Shown: positions 23,519 to 33,035 of the stretch, in pieces | Numbering within the stretch: position 1 is the stretch's first letter | Layout of the letters: each line of letters begins with the position of its first letter | NCBI RefSeq assembly: GCF_900095735.1 | Contig: NZ_FNLO01000010.1 | Span: forward strand, 90,094 to 154,093 | Length of the DNA stretch: 64,000 nucleotides | DNA from: Chitinasiproducens palmae | Lineage (GTDB): Bacteria > Pseudomonadota > Gammaproteobacteria > Burkholderiales > Burkholderiaceae | Direction: 5' to 3' | Made by a program: the position numbers and the translations under genes | The notes under the pieces: model-generated | What the model was told of the DNA's origin: nothing | The model's input: only the letters and a program-made list of their open reading frames with translations | Database searches by the model: none

Positions 23519-24643
23519 ATGAAGTCGTCGCGCAATGCGGAGCGTCAGATCGAGCGCGCGGACCCGCCGTGCGCCTCCACTTCCGACCGAAGGGGCGGCG
23601 GGGACGGCGCATGGGCCAGGCGCATCGCGTGGTGCTGTCGCGATTGGCGGACCCTGCGCGGTCGACGCACACGGACGGGTGGCTGGCTGCAACGCGCCTG
23701 CCGACCGCTCGCCGTCCTGCTGTGCGTGAGCCTTGCGCCGATCGCATTGGCTCAGGCCAGCGATCCCCGCTCGAATGCATCGCCGCCGTCGTCCCCGTCG
23801 GGCTCGGCGGACGCCACCCTGCAAGGCACACTGAAAAAGATCAGTGACAGCGGCGAGATCGTGTTGGGCGTCAGGGCCTCGTCGGCACCGCTGTCTTACG
23901 CCGACGCGCAAGGCAATACCATCGGCTATTCGCAGGACATTGCGCTACGCATCGTCGATGCGATCAAGATCCGGCTGCACATGCCGGACCTGCGCGTCGT
24001 CAACCTGCCAATCACCTCTGCGAACCGGATGGCTCTGCTCGGTGCCGGTCGCTTCGACCTCGAATGCGGCTCCACGACGCATACATTGGAGCGAGAACAG
24101 ACGGCGTCCTTTTCGAACAACATCTTTTTGTACGGCATCAAGATCGCCACCCGGCGCAGCGGGTCGATCCGCGATTTCGGCGACCTCGACGGGCAGCGGG
24201 TCGTGACGACGGCCGGCACCACCTCCGAAACGCTGCTGCGGCGCATGCTCGACGTGTATCACGACAACTTCGACCTGACCACGCAAGCCGATCACGACCA
24301 GTCCTTCGCGGCGCTGGTTCGTGGCGAGGCGGATGCCTTCGTGGTCGATGAACCTTTGCTCTACGCGGAACGCTCGCGCACCGCCAAGCCTTCGGATTAC
24401 GTGATTACCGGCACGCCGTTGGCGTTCGAGAACTATGCATGCATGTTCCGGCGCGGCGACACGCAGTTCAAGCAACTGGTCGACGAGACCATCGCCCGGC
24501 TGCAACGATCGGGACAGGCGGCGGCAATCTATCGCAAATGGTTCGAACAGCCGGTGCCGCCGAATGGCAACAACCTACGCTATCCGATGTCGCAGGAACT
24601 GCGCGAGCTGTTCGCGCATCCGAATGACCGGGCGCAGCACTGA
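23519..24643 (+). CDS. Periplasmic amino-acid-type solute-binding protein
   Basis: A 374-residue type II periplasmic binding protein of the bacterial extracellular solute-binding family 3 (glutamate/aspartate GltI-like). The binding domain starts near residue 102 (LKKISDSGEIVLGVRASSAPLSY) and contains MALLGAGRFDLECGSTTHT and VVTTAGTTSETLLRR. A hydrophobic segment RPLAVLLCVSLAPIALAQA (about 62-80) is the likely signal peptide, so the start at 23519 leaves an unusual 60-residue charged N-terminal extension; an internal start may be the real one. No permease or ATPase genes lie next to it, so it is an orphan component here. Confidence 0.8.
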   Translation: MKSSRNAERQIERADPPCASTSDRRGGGDGAWARRIAWCCRDWRTLRGRRTRTGGWLQRACRPLAVLLCVSLAPIALAQASDPRSNASPPSSPSGSADATLQGTLKKISDSGEIVLGVRASSAPLSYADAQGNTIGYSQDIALRIVDAIKIRLHMPDLRVVNLPITSANRMALLGAGRFDLECGSTTHTLEREQTASFSNNIFLYGIKIATRRSGSIRDFGDLDGQRVVTTAGTTSETLLRRMLDVYHDNFDLTTQADHDQSFAALVRGEADAFVVDEPLLYAERSRTAKPSDYVITGTPLAFENYACMFRRGDTQFKQLVDETIARLQRSGQAAAIYRKWFEQPVPPNGNNLRYPMSQELRELFAHPNDRAQH

Positions 24644-24726
24644 CACCGCACCGCACGCCCGGCTCGGTCCTTCGAAAGCCGCTGCCTGCCCCTCGACCGC
24701 GCAGTCAGCGCAAGATCAGCGCACAA

Positions 24727-25812
24727 TCAGCGTACCACTACGCCCGCCGGCCCTTCGGCAACTTCGCCCACCACCGTGGCCTCGGCGAAGCCATGCTCGC
24801 GGAATATCGCCAACACCCGTTCGCGCGCCGCCGGCGCGCACGCGACCAACAGGCCGCCCGCGGTCTGCGGATCGGTCAACAAGGCCTGGCGTATCGGATC
24901 CTCGGCTGCGGCCCAGGTCACCGACGCTCCGTAAGAGGCCCAATTGCGACGCGATGCACCGGTAATTCTGCCAGCCGCCGCATGCGCGGCCACGCCCGGC
25001 AGCAGCGGAATCGCCGCGCCATCGAGCTGGATCGTCGCATTCGCCCCGCGGCTCATTTCCAGCGCATGCCCGAGGACACCGAAACCGGTCACGTCGGTGA
25101 TCGCGTGCACATCATCAAGCGCGGCGAGCTTCGGTCCGGGCGTGTTGAGCCGGGTTGTCGCATCGATCATCGCCGCGTAACCGTCCGCGTCGAGCAGGTC
25201 CTGCTTCAATGCGGCCGACAGGATACCGACACCGATCGGTTTGCCCAGCACGAGCACATCGCCAGGCCGCGCGCCGGAATTCCGCTTCAGACGCTTCGGA
25301 TCGACCAGGCCGATCGCCACCAGCCCGTAGATCGGCTCGACCGAGTCGATCGAGTGCCCGCCGGCCAGCGGGATGCCGGCCGCGTGGCAGACCGACTCGC
25401 CGCCTTCGAGAATCCGCGCGATCGTGGTCGGCGGCAGCACGTTGATCGGCATGCCGACCACCGCCAGCGCGAAGAGCGGTTGCCCACCCATCGCGTACAC
25501 GTCCGATAACGCATTGGTGGCGGCGATGCGGCCGAAGTCGAAAGGATCGTCGACGATCGGCATGAAGAAGTCGGTCGTCGCGACAATCGCCTGATCGTCG
25601 TTGATCTGGTAGACCGCCGCATCGTCCGCCGTCTCCGTGCCGACCAGCAGCGCAGGTGGCACCGGCCACGGACTGGCGCGTTCGAGCAGTTTGGCCAGCA
25701 CGCCGGGCGCGATCTTGCAGCCGCAACCGCCGCCGTGGGAAAGGCTGGTCAGGCGCGGTGCACTGGCTTCGCTGCTGGCAGCGGACTGGTTGAGATCGGG
25801 CGTAACGGACAT
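24727..25812 (-). CDS. selD: Selenide, water dikinase (selenophosphate synthetase)
   Basis: A 361-residue cytoplasmic enzyme that makes selenophosphate from selenide and ATP, the selenium donor for Sec-tRNA synthesis and for selenouridine in tRNA. The catalytic loop GGGCGCK places the active Cys at about residue 30 and the essential Lys at 33, so this is the Cys form and not itself a selenoprotein. The AIRS-like core shows ATTDFFMPIVDDPFDFG, AGGHSIDSVEPIYG, ITDVTGFGVLGHALEMS and TDPQTAGGLLVA. The ATG at 25812 gives normal length. It lies 11 kb from selC and about 14-15 kb from selA and selB, and supplies them. Confidence 0.95.
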   Translation of the reverse strand: MSVTPDLNQSAASSEASAPRLTSLSHGGGCGCKIAPGVLAKLLERASPWPVPPALLVGTETADDAAVYQINDDQAIVATTDFFMPIVDDPFDFGRIAATNALSDVYAMGGQPLFALAVVGMPINVLPPTTIARILEGGESVCHAAGIPLAGGHSIDSVEPIYGLVAIGLVDPKRLKRNSGARPGDVLVLGKPIGVGILSAALKQDLLDADGYAAMIDATTRLNTPGPKLAALDDVHAITDVTGFGVLGHALEMSRGANATIQLDGAAIPLLPGVAAHAAAGRITGASRRNWASYGASVTWAAAEDPIRQALLTDPQTAGGLLVACAPAARERVLAIFREHGFAEATVVGEVAEGPAGVVVR

Positions 25813-26114
25813 CGTTGATCGGCTCTGGCAGGCAAGCGACGGAAGGAAGGCGCAGGGACAAATGACACGGCAGGCGGCACGGCAAGCGACACGGCAAGCA
25901 ACACGGCAGGCAGCGAGCAAGGTAGCAAGGGCTAGCCGAACGAGCGGCCGCGCCCGCCGCCTGGCGGACCACCAGGTGAGACGCCGGGCAGACGGGCGGG
26001 CCAGTACCCAAGCAAACATCCGAGCAGGCACCCGAACAAACGGCCGATATGGCGCGGCCGCCACCACGCGCCATTATCGCCCGGACACCGTCGCGCGTGC
26101 AGGCGAGCGCGGAA
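25813..26114. other. Intergenic region with 12-bp repeats, 302 bp
   Basis: Leader upstream of selD. It contains the 12-bp array at 25865-25912. The selD frame is open through it, but no start with a ribosome binding site is seen. Confidence 0.5.
25865..25912. repeat. 12-bp tandem repeat, 4 units
   Basis: Four imperfect copies of ACACGGCAGGCG/ACACGGCAAGCA in tandem, in the selD leader. Confidence 0.85.
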
Positions 26115-26474
26115 TCACAGCGTGCGGCAGGCTTCCGCGCAGCCGCGACAGGCATCGGCGCACGCCTGGCAGTGATCCACCGTGTGGCGCGCGCACTCGT
26201 CCGCACAGGCATCGCAGATGCGCGCGCACAGCGCGGCGAACTCCTGCGACGACTGGCTTTGCCGCGCAAGCGCGGCCGACGTGAAGCGGCACAGCGCCGC
26301 GCAATCCAGGTCTAGCCGGATGCATTTGAGCATCATCTTGACGTCCGCCTCGTCCAGACAGGCTGACGCGCACCTGTCGCAGGCGGCCGCGCAGGCATCG
26401 AGCGCCTCGATCACGCGTTCATAGCCTCTCGAAACGGCGGGGTCGTGGCTGGCGGCGGCGTGCAGTTCTGACAT
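26115..26474 (-). CDS. Four-helix-bundle Cys-rich protein, Csp3-like copper storage
   Basis: A 119-residue protein with 16 cysteines, mostly as CxxxC, CxxC and related pairs along predicted helices (for example CAAACDRCASAC and CQACADACRGCAEAC). This is the DUF326/Csp pattern, in which cysteines line a four-helix bundle and bind many Cu(I) ions. There is no signal peptide, so it is probably the cytosolic Csp3 type. AGGAGA lies about 7 bases upstream of the ATG at 26474. It is followed by selD on the same strand. No copper exporter or regulator gene is adjacent. Confidence 0.8.
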   Translation of the reverse strand: MSELHAAASHDPAVSRGYERVIEALDACAAACDRCASACLDEADVKMMLKCIRLDLDCAALCRFTSAALARQSQSSQEFAALCARICDACADECARHTVDHCQACADACRGCAEACRTL

Positions 26475-26822
26475 GACTTTCTCCTGTTCGGTGGCCGCGC
26501 ACGCATCGCGCGAGACGGCTTCTGAAAGAGCGTTCCGCCGCAACCGGCGTGCCACCGCCTGCCAGGACTGCGATCGGGTGCCATTCGTTGTCACCGGTTG
26601 CCATTGCATGCCACTGCTTGCCAAGGCGACGAGCGGCTATCAGCCGAAACCACTGGCGGAGCTGCCATCCAGACGCCGCGCGCAGCCGGGCGACGCCGGG
26701 CAGCGCCGCGCGATCGCGAGGTCGCCGCGCCCGGCCACCAGCGCTGACGGCCTGACGCAATGGCGTACTGGCGCGCGGCCGGCCGCCAGTGGTACGGTGA
26801 CGTTTGTTACAGGACCCTCCCC
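26475..26822. other. Divergent intergenic region, 348 bp
   Basis: Between the Csp3-like gene and sbcD. It should contain both promoters. Degenerate CCATTG/CCACTG/TGCCA repeats occur near 26580-26625. No gene is supported. Confidence 0.4.
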
Positions 26823-28169
26823 ATGCGTTTGCTGCACACCGCCGACTGGCATCTCGGCCAGACCTTGCACGGCTTCGATCGAAGCGTCGAGCATCAGGCC
26901 TTTCTGGACTGGCTGCTGGACGTGCTGACCAATGAGGACATCGACGTGCTGTTGCTCGCCGGCGACATCTTCGATACGGCCAATCCCCCGTCCGCCGCGC
27001 AACATCAGTTCTACCGCTTCGTCGCCGCTGCACAGGCGCGCCAGCCAGGGCTGGCGATCGTTGCAATCGCCGGCAATCACGACTCGGCCGGGCGTCTCGA
27101 AGCCCCGTTGCCCCTGCTCGAACTATGCCGCGTCAACGTGGTTGGACAGACCCGGCGCCTACCCGACGGCGCGGTCGACCTGGAGCGGTTGCTCGTCCCA
27201 CTGCACGACCGAAGCGGTGCGCTGCGCGCCTGGTGCCTGGCCGTGCCGTTCCTGCGCCCGGGCGACGTCCCGCGCGTCACAGATGCCCCTGCCGCTGCCC
27301 CTGCCGCCGCCGACGTGTCCGCCGCGGAGGACCGCGCAACCCATGAGCCGGCCGCTGGGCACGCGCGCGATCCCTATCTCGACGGCGTCGTACGCCTGTA
27401 CCGCGACACACTGACCCTGGCCTGCGCGCGCCGGGCGCCCGATCAGGCGATCATCGCGCTTGGCCACTGCCACTTGAGCCGTGGCCAGATCTCCGAGGCC
27501 TCCGAGCGGCCATTGGTCATTGGCGGGGCCGAGGCGCTTGACGCGGCGCTGTTCGACGATCGCCTCGCCTATGTCGCACTCGGGCACCTGCATCGGCCAC
27601 AGGTACTCGGCACGCACCCGGTGATTCGCTACAGTGGCAGCCCGCTGCCGATGTCATTCAGCGAACGCGAGTACCCGCATCAGGTGGTGGTGGTCGAACT
27701 GGATGGCGCCGCGTTGGCCGCCAGCGACCCGGTCCGTTCGATCCGCGTGCCGCGCCGCGTCGATTTGCTGCGCATCCCGCCGCAACCCCGTCCGCTCGAC
27801 GAGGTGCTTGCCGCACTCGCCGCATGGTCTGGCGGCGACCCTGCGCTGCCTGACACCGAATGGCCGTACCTGTCGGTTGCCGTGTTGCTCGACGGTCCCG
27901 AACCCACGCTGCGGCAGCAAGTGGAGCACGTGCTGGCCGGCAAGGCGGTCCGTCTGGCGCGCATCGACGTTCAGCCGCGCGTTCGGGCTGGCGACAACGC
28001 GCCCACCGACGCGCTGTCGCTCGATGCGCTCGCGCAACTCGATCCGCGCGCCGTGTACACCGCCGCCTATCGGAACCGGTTCGCCGCCGAGCCGCCGCCG
28101 GAGACGCTGGCCGCGCTGACGCAACTGATGAACGCAAGCGACGATGCATCGGCCGGAGATCGGCGATGA
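26823..28169 (+). CDS. sbcD: Nuclease SbcCD subunit D
   Basis: A 448-residue Mre11-type metallophosphoesterase, the nuclease subunit of SbcCD, which cuts DNA hairpins and protein-blocked ends. Phosphoesterase motifs are in order: HTADWHLGQ (5-13), LLAGDIFD, AGNHDS, and GHLH with flanking residues. The ATG at 26823 begins MRLLHTADWHLGQ as in homologues. Its stop overlaps the sbcC start (ATGA at 28166-28169), so the two are translationally coupled. A 20-residue Ala/Pro/Glu-rich loop near residues 155-185 is longer than usual. Confidence 0.95.
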   Translation: MRLLHTADWHLGQTLHGFDRSVEHQAFLDWLLDVLTNEDIDVLLLAGDIFDTANPPSAAQHQFYRFVAAAQARQPGLAIVAIAGNHDSAGRLEAPLPLLELCRVNVVGQTRRLPDGAVDLERLLVPLHDRSGALRAWCLAVPFLRPGDVPRVTDAPAAAPAAADVSAAEDRATHEPAAGHARDPYLDGVVRLYRDTLTLACARRAPDQAIIALGHCHLSRGQISEASERPLVIGGAEALDAALFDDRLAYVALGHLHRPQVLGTHPVIRYSGSPLPMSFSEREYPHQVVVVELDGAALAASDPVRSIRVPRRVDLLRIPPQPRPLDEVLAALAAWSGGDPALPDTEWPYLSVAVLLDGPEPTLRQQVEHVLAGKAVRLARIDVQPRVRAGDNAPTDALSLDALAQLDPRAVYTAAYRNRFAAEPPPETLAALTQLMNASDDASAGDRR

Positions 28170-31100
28170 AGATCCTGGCAATCCGTGGCGCCAACCTCGC
28201 TTCCCTGGCCGGCGAGTTCGAGGTCGATTTCGCGGCCGAGCCGCTTGCGTCGGCCGGACTGTTCGCGATCAGCGGCCCCACCGGCGCCGGCAAGAGCACC
28301 CTGCTCGACGCGCTGTGCCTGGCGCTCTACGATTACACCCCGCGTCTGGCCAAGGCACAGGCCAAGGGCATCGGCCTGCCCGACGTCGCGGACGAGACGG
28401 TCGCGCCCGGCGACCCGCGTACGCTGTTGCGTCGTGGCGCGGCTGCCGGTCACGCGGAGGTCGACTTCCTCGGCAACGACGGCGTCGCCTACCGCAGTCG
28501 CTGGTCGGTGCGACGCGCGCACAACCGCCCGCGCGGTCGTCTGCAGTCGACCGAGATGAGCTTGCTGCGCATCGCCGACGGACAACCGGTCGCCGGCCGC
28601 CTGAAAACCGAAGTACTGCAGGCCGTCGTCTCCCTGGTCGGGTTGAGTTTCGATCAGTTCACGCGCGCCGTGCTGCTGGCGCAGAACGAGTTCTTCGCGT
28701 TTCTGAAGGCGCCGGACGACGAACGTGCCGCGCTGCTGCAAACCCTGACCGGCACCGAACGCTTCAGTCGCCTGTCAGTGTCGGCTTTCGAGCGCGCGCG
28801 CGACGAAGCGCAGGCGGTGCGCGCATTGGAAGAACAGATGGCCGGACAGGCGCCGCTGAGTGACGAAGCGCGGGCGGCATGCATCGCCAACGCGCAGCGG
28901 GAGGGCGACGCCGTCGACGAGTGTGACAGCCACCTCGCGGCAATCGCACGCGCCCGTCAGTGGCATGATGCTCGCGCGGATGCGCTACGCGCCGTCGCCG
29001 CTGCGGGGCGCGCATTCGAAGACGCAGCGGCCCGCCACCAGGCCGCCGAGGCGCGCCGCCGGTATCTGGCGCGCGTGGCAGACGTACAGCCGGCGCGGCC
29101 GCTGCTGACCGACTGTGCGAGGACCGGCGAGCAGGTCGTCAAAAACCAGGCGAGCTTGCAGGATTGCAGCGCGCAACGTGCGCGCAGCGCCACGCGCCTG
29201 GCGGCAGCCGATACCCGCGCGGAGGCCGCGGCACGCGCGCTGGCCGAGGCCCAGACACGGCAGCTTGCCGTGCAACCCATGCTCGCCGAGGCCAAGCGTC
29301 TCGACGCGACACTCGCCGCGCGCCTGCCGGTCGCGGAGCGCGAACAACAGCGTACTCGCGACGCGCGCGAACGGGCGGACGCGCTGGCCAAGCAGCGCGA
29401 CGCGCGTTTGAAAGCCTTGGGCGCGGCACGCCAGGCGCTGAAGCAGGCCGAGACGCAAGCAGCCACCCTGGCACCGGCGGAACCGTTGGCGAGCGACTGG
29501 CGGCACTACGACGCGCTGTTCGAACAGGCGCAGCAGGTGCGCGGCACCCTGCTGACCGCGCACGAACAGCACACGCAGGCGCGCCGTCAATTCGATAGCG
29601 CGCAACAGCGCTGCACCGAACGTGAGCGCGACGCCACCGCTGCGGAAACGCGCGCGAACGCGGCAATGCACGCATCGCGACTGGCCGATGCGGCAGTGCT
29701 TGCCTGCGATGCCGACGCGCTCGCAACGGCGCGACGCAATCGCGACGTGAGCGACGAAGCGTGGCGCAGTGCGCACGGTGCGTGGCAGGCACTGTCACGG
29801 TGTCGGGCGGACGAAACGGCGCATCGCCGCCAACAGGCGAGCGCAGCCGCCGAGCGCGAGGCGGCAGATGCCGCACTGGCACAGGCACAAACCGCGCATC
29901 CTGCCGCGCTCGAACAGGCGGCGCAGGCCGAGCGCTGCCTGCGCATCGCAACCCTCGCGTGCGGCGACGCTCGTGTGCTGCGCGAACAACTGGAGCCGGA
30001 CCTGCCCTGCCCGGTATGCGGCAGCGTCGCTCACCCATACGTGGCGCACGGCAGCGAGCCACTCGATGCCCCGTCTCAGGCGGCACTGGTCGCCTTGCGC
30101 AGCGAGTCGAAAGAGCGGCATGCGGCCGTCGCGCAACTGAACACGGCCATTGCGGTTGCGACGGGCGACATCGCGCGACTGGACCGCCAACTCGCCGACG
30201 GCAACGTGACGCGCGATACGCTGCACGCGCAATTGACTCAGGCTCTTGCGACGTGGCGTTCACATCGGCAACCCGCCCTCGCGCATGCCTGCGATGTGTC
30301 GCTCGATACTTTCGACGCGACCGACGACCCGACTGCGATCGACGCGGCGTTGACCCGTGGCCGGCGTCGGCTGGACGAAGATGCCGCGAGTTTGCAAGCG
30401 CGCCAGTCGCGGCTGCACGACGCGGAACGTGCACGCGACCGCGCCCGCGACACCGCGCAGACTGCACGCGATGCATGGGCTGCAGCGGCGCGCGAGCGCG
30501 ATCTGGCTTTCGCCGCGCTCGACGCCGCGCGCGGCGCTGTCGAGCGTGCGGCTAGCCGCATCGAAGACGCTCGGACGACACTCGATGGCTTGCTGAACGG
30601 ACTCGACGGCGCGCAGCTTGAGACGCTGTTTGCGACGCTGCCTGAGACCCTAGCAGGGGCGGCGATGTCGGCAAGCGCGGGGGGCGCGGCGTTGACACGC
30701 GCTGGCAACCGCGACGACGCCAGCGAGGACCACGGCCGGAGGGGCGGCCTGGATGGTGGCCCGCAGGGTGACCTTGATTACGACAGGAAGCACGGCTGGG
30801 AAGGCGGCTCGGAAGGCGGCTGGCGGACAGTGTGGCGCGCCGATCCGGCCGCGTTCCGGCAGGCCTGCCACGGTTTGGCCGAACGCTGTCGCGCCGTCGC
30901 GCAAACGGCTGCACAACTGCGGACCGACATTGCCGCACTTGTGCCTGAGACCGAGCAATTGCACGAGACGGCGCGCACCGCGCGAGACGACGCGGAAGCG
31001 GCGAGTCGCGAAGCGGCAGAGCGCGCCACCGAGGTTGCCGAACTCCGCGACCACCGCACCGCCGTATTCGCCGGGCCGCCGTACACGGCGTGGACCACGG

Positions 31101-32572
31101 CGGCGATCGAAAATGATCTTGCCGCGCGCTTGGCCGAGACGACGAAGGCGCGCGATAGTGCATTGCAGGAACGCGCCACATGCGAGGGCGACCACCGTGC
31201 AATCATCGAACGCGAAGATTCGGCGACGCGCGCGCTGGACGACGCACAACGTGCCGCGCACGCCGCGCAACGGGCACTCGACGACTGGATCGACGCGTTC
31301 AACCATCGGTCGTCGCTAGTCATGGAGTCTGCCGCACCGAGCGACGCGATCGGCCACAACGCGGATGTCAGCAGCAGCGGCATTTTCACCGACACGCGCG
31401 ACGCGCAGGACGGCTCGGTAGCAGCGATGGTTCGCTCGCCCTTGGCGGCACCGCTCGGGTCATTCGAACCACTGTCACCGACCGCGCTGAACGCATTGCT
31501 CGCCCATGATCCCGACTGGTTCGAGAAGGAACGGCATGCGCTTGAACATCTGGCACGCGACCTCGCCGGTGCACGGTCGGTGCTGGACGATCGGCGCGCT
31601 GCGAGCGCGCGATTCGACGCGCTGCCTGAAGTGCTTGCCGCGTTGGTCCGATCGGCGGCCCAGGCTGCGGCGTTGAACCGAGGGCACGACCCGCAGCACG
31701 ACGCGCAACAACGCGAGCCACAAAGCGTGCAACAAAGCGTGCAACAAAGCGTGCAACGAGACGCGCAAGCAGACGCGCGGCTAGACCCACAGCATGACGG
31801 CACAGGCGCCACCTCGATCGAGGACCACGCGTCCAGCGCCGCGCTGCCGTCGCGCCAAGCGGCATTGGATCCGGTGCCAGTCGTCACCGACGACGGCGCG
31901 GACACGCCGGACGAGGCGGCGCTGCCTGCTCTTGCCGAGACCCTGTCGGCGCACCGCGCCGCGGCACAAGACCGTTTGACGGAAGCGAAGGTTGCGCTTC
32001 GCAGCGACGATGCGCGGCGTACCGCGACCGCCGACCTGCTGCGCGAGATTGCTACGCAGCAGCAGGCAGCGCAGCCGTGGCAAACGCTCGCCGACGTGAT
32101 CGGCTCCGCCGACGGACGGCGCTTTCGCAATCTCGCGCAGCAGACGACGCTCGACGTCCTGCTGGGCTACGCCAACGCACAATTGCGTCTGCTGACGCAG
32201 CGCTACCGTCTGCAACGCATCCCCGACAGCCTCGCCCTGCTGGTCGTCGATCAATACATGGCCGACGAAGTGCGCTCGGTGCACTCGCTGTCCGGCGGGG
32301 AATCGTTTCTCGTCTCACTCGCGTTGGCACTCGGCCTGGCTTCGCTCTCGTCGCATCGAGTGCGGGTTGAATCGCTGTTCATCGACGAAGGGTTCGGCAC
32401 GCTCGACGCCGAGACGCTGGCGGTCGCAATGGACGCACTCGACAGCCTGCAGGCGCAGGGACGAAAGGTCGGCGTGATTTCGCACGTGGCCGAGATGACC
32501 GAACGGATCGGGACGCGGATCGAAGTCACACGTCTGGAGGGAGGGCGCAGCCGTGTGCGCGTCGCCAATTGA
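28166..32572 (+). CDS. sbcC: Nuclease SbcCD subunit C, enlarged
   Basis: A 1468-residue Rad50-like SMC-type ATPase that partners SbcD. Walker A GPTGAGKST is near residue 38. A long Ala/Arg-rich coiled coil leads to the zinc hook CPVCG near 614. The C-terminal head has signature LSGGES and Walker B LFIDEGFGTLD. It is much longer than the roughly 1050 residues of E. coli SbcC. The excess lies in the C-terminal arm, as Gly/Asp/Gln-rich segments near 30655-30850, 31320-31500 and 31680-31930; the last contains a VQQS repeat coded by a 12-bp array. The frame is continuous and the ATPase motifs are intact. Confidence 0.93.
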   Translation: MKILAIRGANLASLAGEFEVDFAAEPLASAGLFAISGPTGAGKSTLLDALCLALYDYTPRLAKAQAKGIGLPDVADETVAPGDPRTLLRRGAAAGHAEVDFLGNDGVAYRSRWSVRRAHNRPRGRLQSTEMSLLRIADGQPVAGRLKTEVLQAVVSLVGLSFDQFTRAVLLAQNEFFAFLKAPDDERAALLQTLTGTERFSRLSVSAFERARDEAQAVRALEEQMAGQAPLSDEARAACIANAQREGDAVDECDSHLAAIARARQWHDARADALRAVAAAGRAFEDAAARHQAAEARRRYLARVADVQPARPLLTDCARTGEQVVKNQASLQDCSAQRARSATRLAAADTRAEAAARALAEAQTRQLAVQPMLAEAKRLDATLAARLPVAEREQQRTRDARERADALAKQRDARLKALGAARQALKQAETQAATLAPAEPLASDWRHYDALFEQAQQVRGTLLTAHEQHTQARRQFDSAQQRCTERERDATAAETRANAAMHASRLADAAVLACDADALATARRNRDVSDEAWRSAHGAWQALSRCRADETAHRRQQASAAAEREAADAALAQAQTAHPAALEQAAQAERCLRIATLACGDARVLREQLEPDLPCPVCGSVAHPYVAHGSEPLDAPSQAALVALRSESKERHAAVAQLNTAIAVATGDIARLDRQLADGNVTRDTLHAQLTQALATWRSHRQPALAHACDVSLDTFDATDDPTAIDAALTRGRRRLDEDAASLQARQSRLHDAERARDRARDTAQTARDAWAAAARERDLAFAALDAARGAVERAASRIEDARTTLDGLLNGLDGAQLETLFATLPETLAGAAMSASAGGAALTRAGNRDDASEDHGRRGGLDGGPQGDLDYDRKHGWEGGSEGGWRTVWRADPAAFRQACHGLAERCRAVAQTAAQLRTDIAALVPETEQLHETARTARDDAEAASREAAERATEVAELRDHRTAVFAGPPYTAWTTAAIENDLAARLAETTKARDSALQERATCEGDHRAIIEREDSATRALDDAQRAAHAAQRALDDWIDAFNHRSSLVMESAAPSDAIGHNADVSSSGIFTDTRDAQDGSVAAMVRSPLAAPLGSFEPLSPTALNALLAHDPDWFEKERHALEHLARDLAGARSVLDDRRAASARFDALPEVLAALVRSAAQAAALNRGHDPQHDAQQREPQSVQQSVQQSVQRDAQADARLDPQHDGTGATSIEDHASSAALPSRQAALDPVPVVTDDGADTPDEAALPALAETLSAHRAAAQDRLTEAKVALRSDDARRTATADLLREIATQQQAAQPWQTLADVIGSADGRRFRNLAQQTTLDVLLGYANAQLRLLTQRYRLQRIPDSLALLVVDQYMADEVRSVHSLSGGESFLVSLALALGLASLSSHRVRVESLFIDEGFGTLDAETLAVAMDALDSLQAQGRKVGVISHVAEMTERIGTRIEVTRLEGGRSRVRVAN
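31722..31757 (+). repeat. 12-bp tandem repeat inside sbcC
   Basis: Three perfect copies of AAAGCGTGCAAC, coding for repeated SVQQ in the third low-complexity insert of SbcC. Confidence 0.9.
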
Positions 32573-33035
32573 CGTGCAGCATTGGCACCACGCTGGCGAA
32601 CCCGCTGAGGCGGTCGCGGCAAGCCGGCCGCCAATGTGTCCGTCATCGTGCATTGGACGTGCATGCGAGCGCATGCGGGCGTCTTGGGTGCGGCCGTCTT
32701 GCTTGCCGACCTCGTGCACGCGAGCTGCGACCCCCTAGGCAGTGCACCACCTAGGCGTGCCCTGCTTCAGCCTGCTCGCGAGCCAACTGCTTCATTTGGA
32801 CGCGCGGCTCGCAGAGGTTGAGTGCAGGCCGAGCAACGAGCGGAAGCATCGCGCCCCCTTCGACCGCGCAGCCGTCACAACAGGCGCGGTGTCGGAAAGG
32901 GTTGCAGCCACCTCGCTGCTTGCCCGCGACTCACCCGTTGCTTGTTCGCATCACCATTGGCGGCCGCGTGCCGCTAGTTCGATGCTGGCTACCCGCGCCC
33001 CGCCCGCATGACGCGGCCGGGGTCCATCACCGGAC
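32573..33035. other. Intergenic region, 463 bp
   Basis: Between the 3' ends of sbcC (plus) and the RcnB-like gene (minus). Only short, unrecognised open frames are present. I see no strong terminator hairpin with a T run. Confidence 0.4.
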
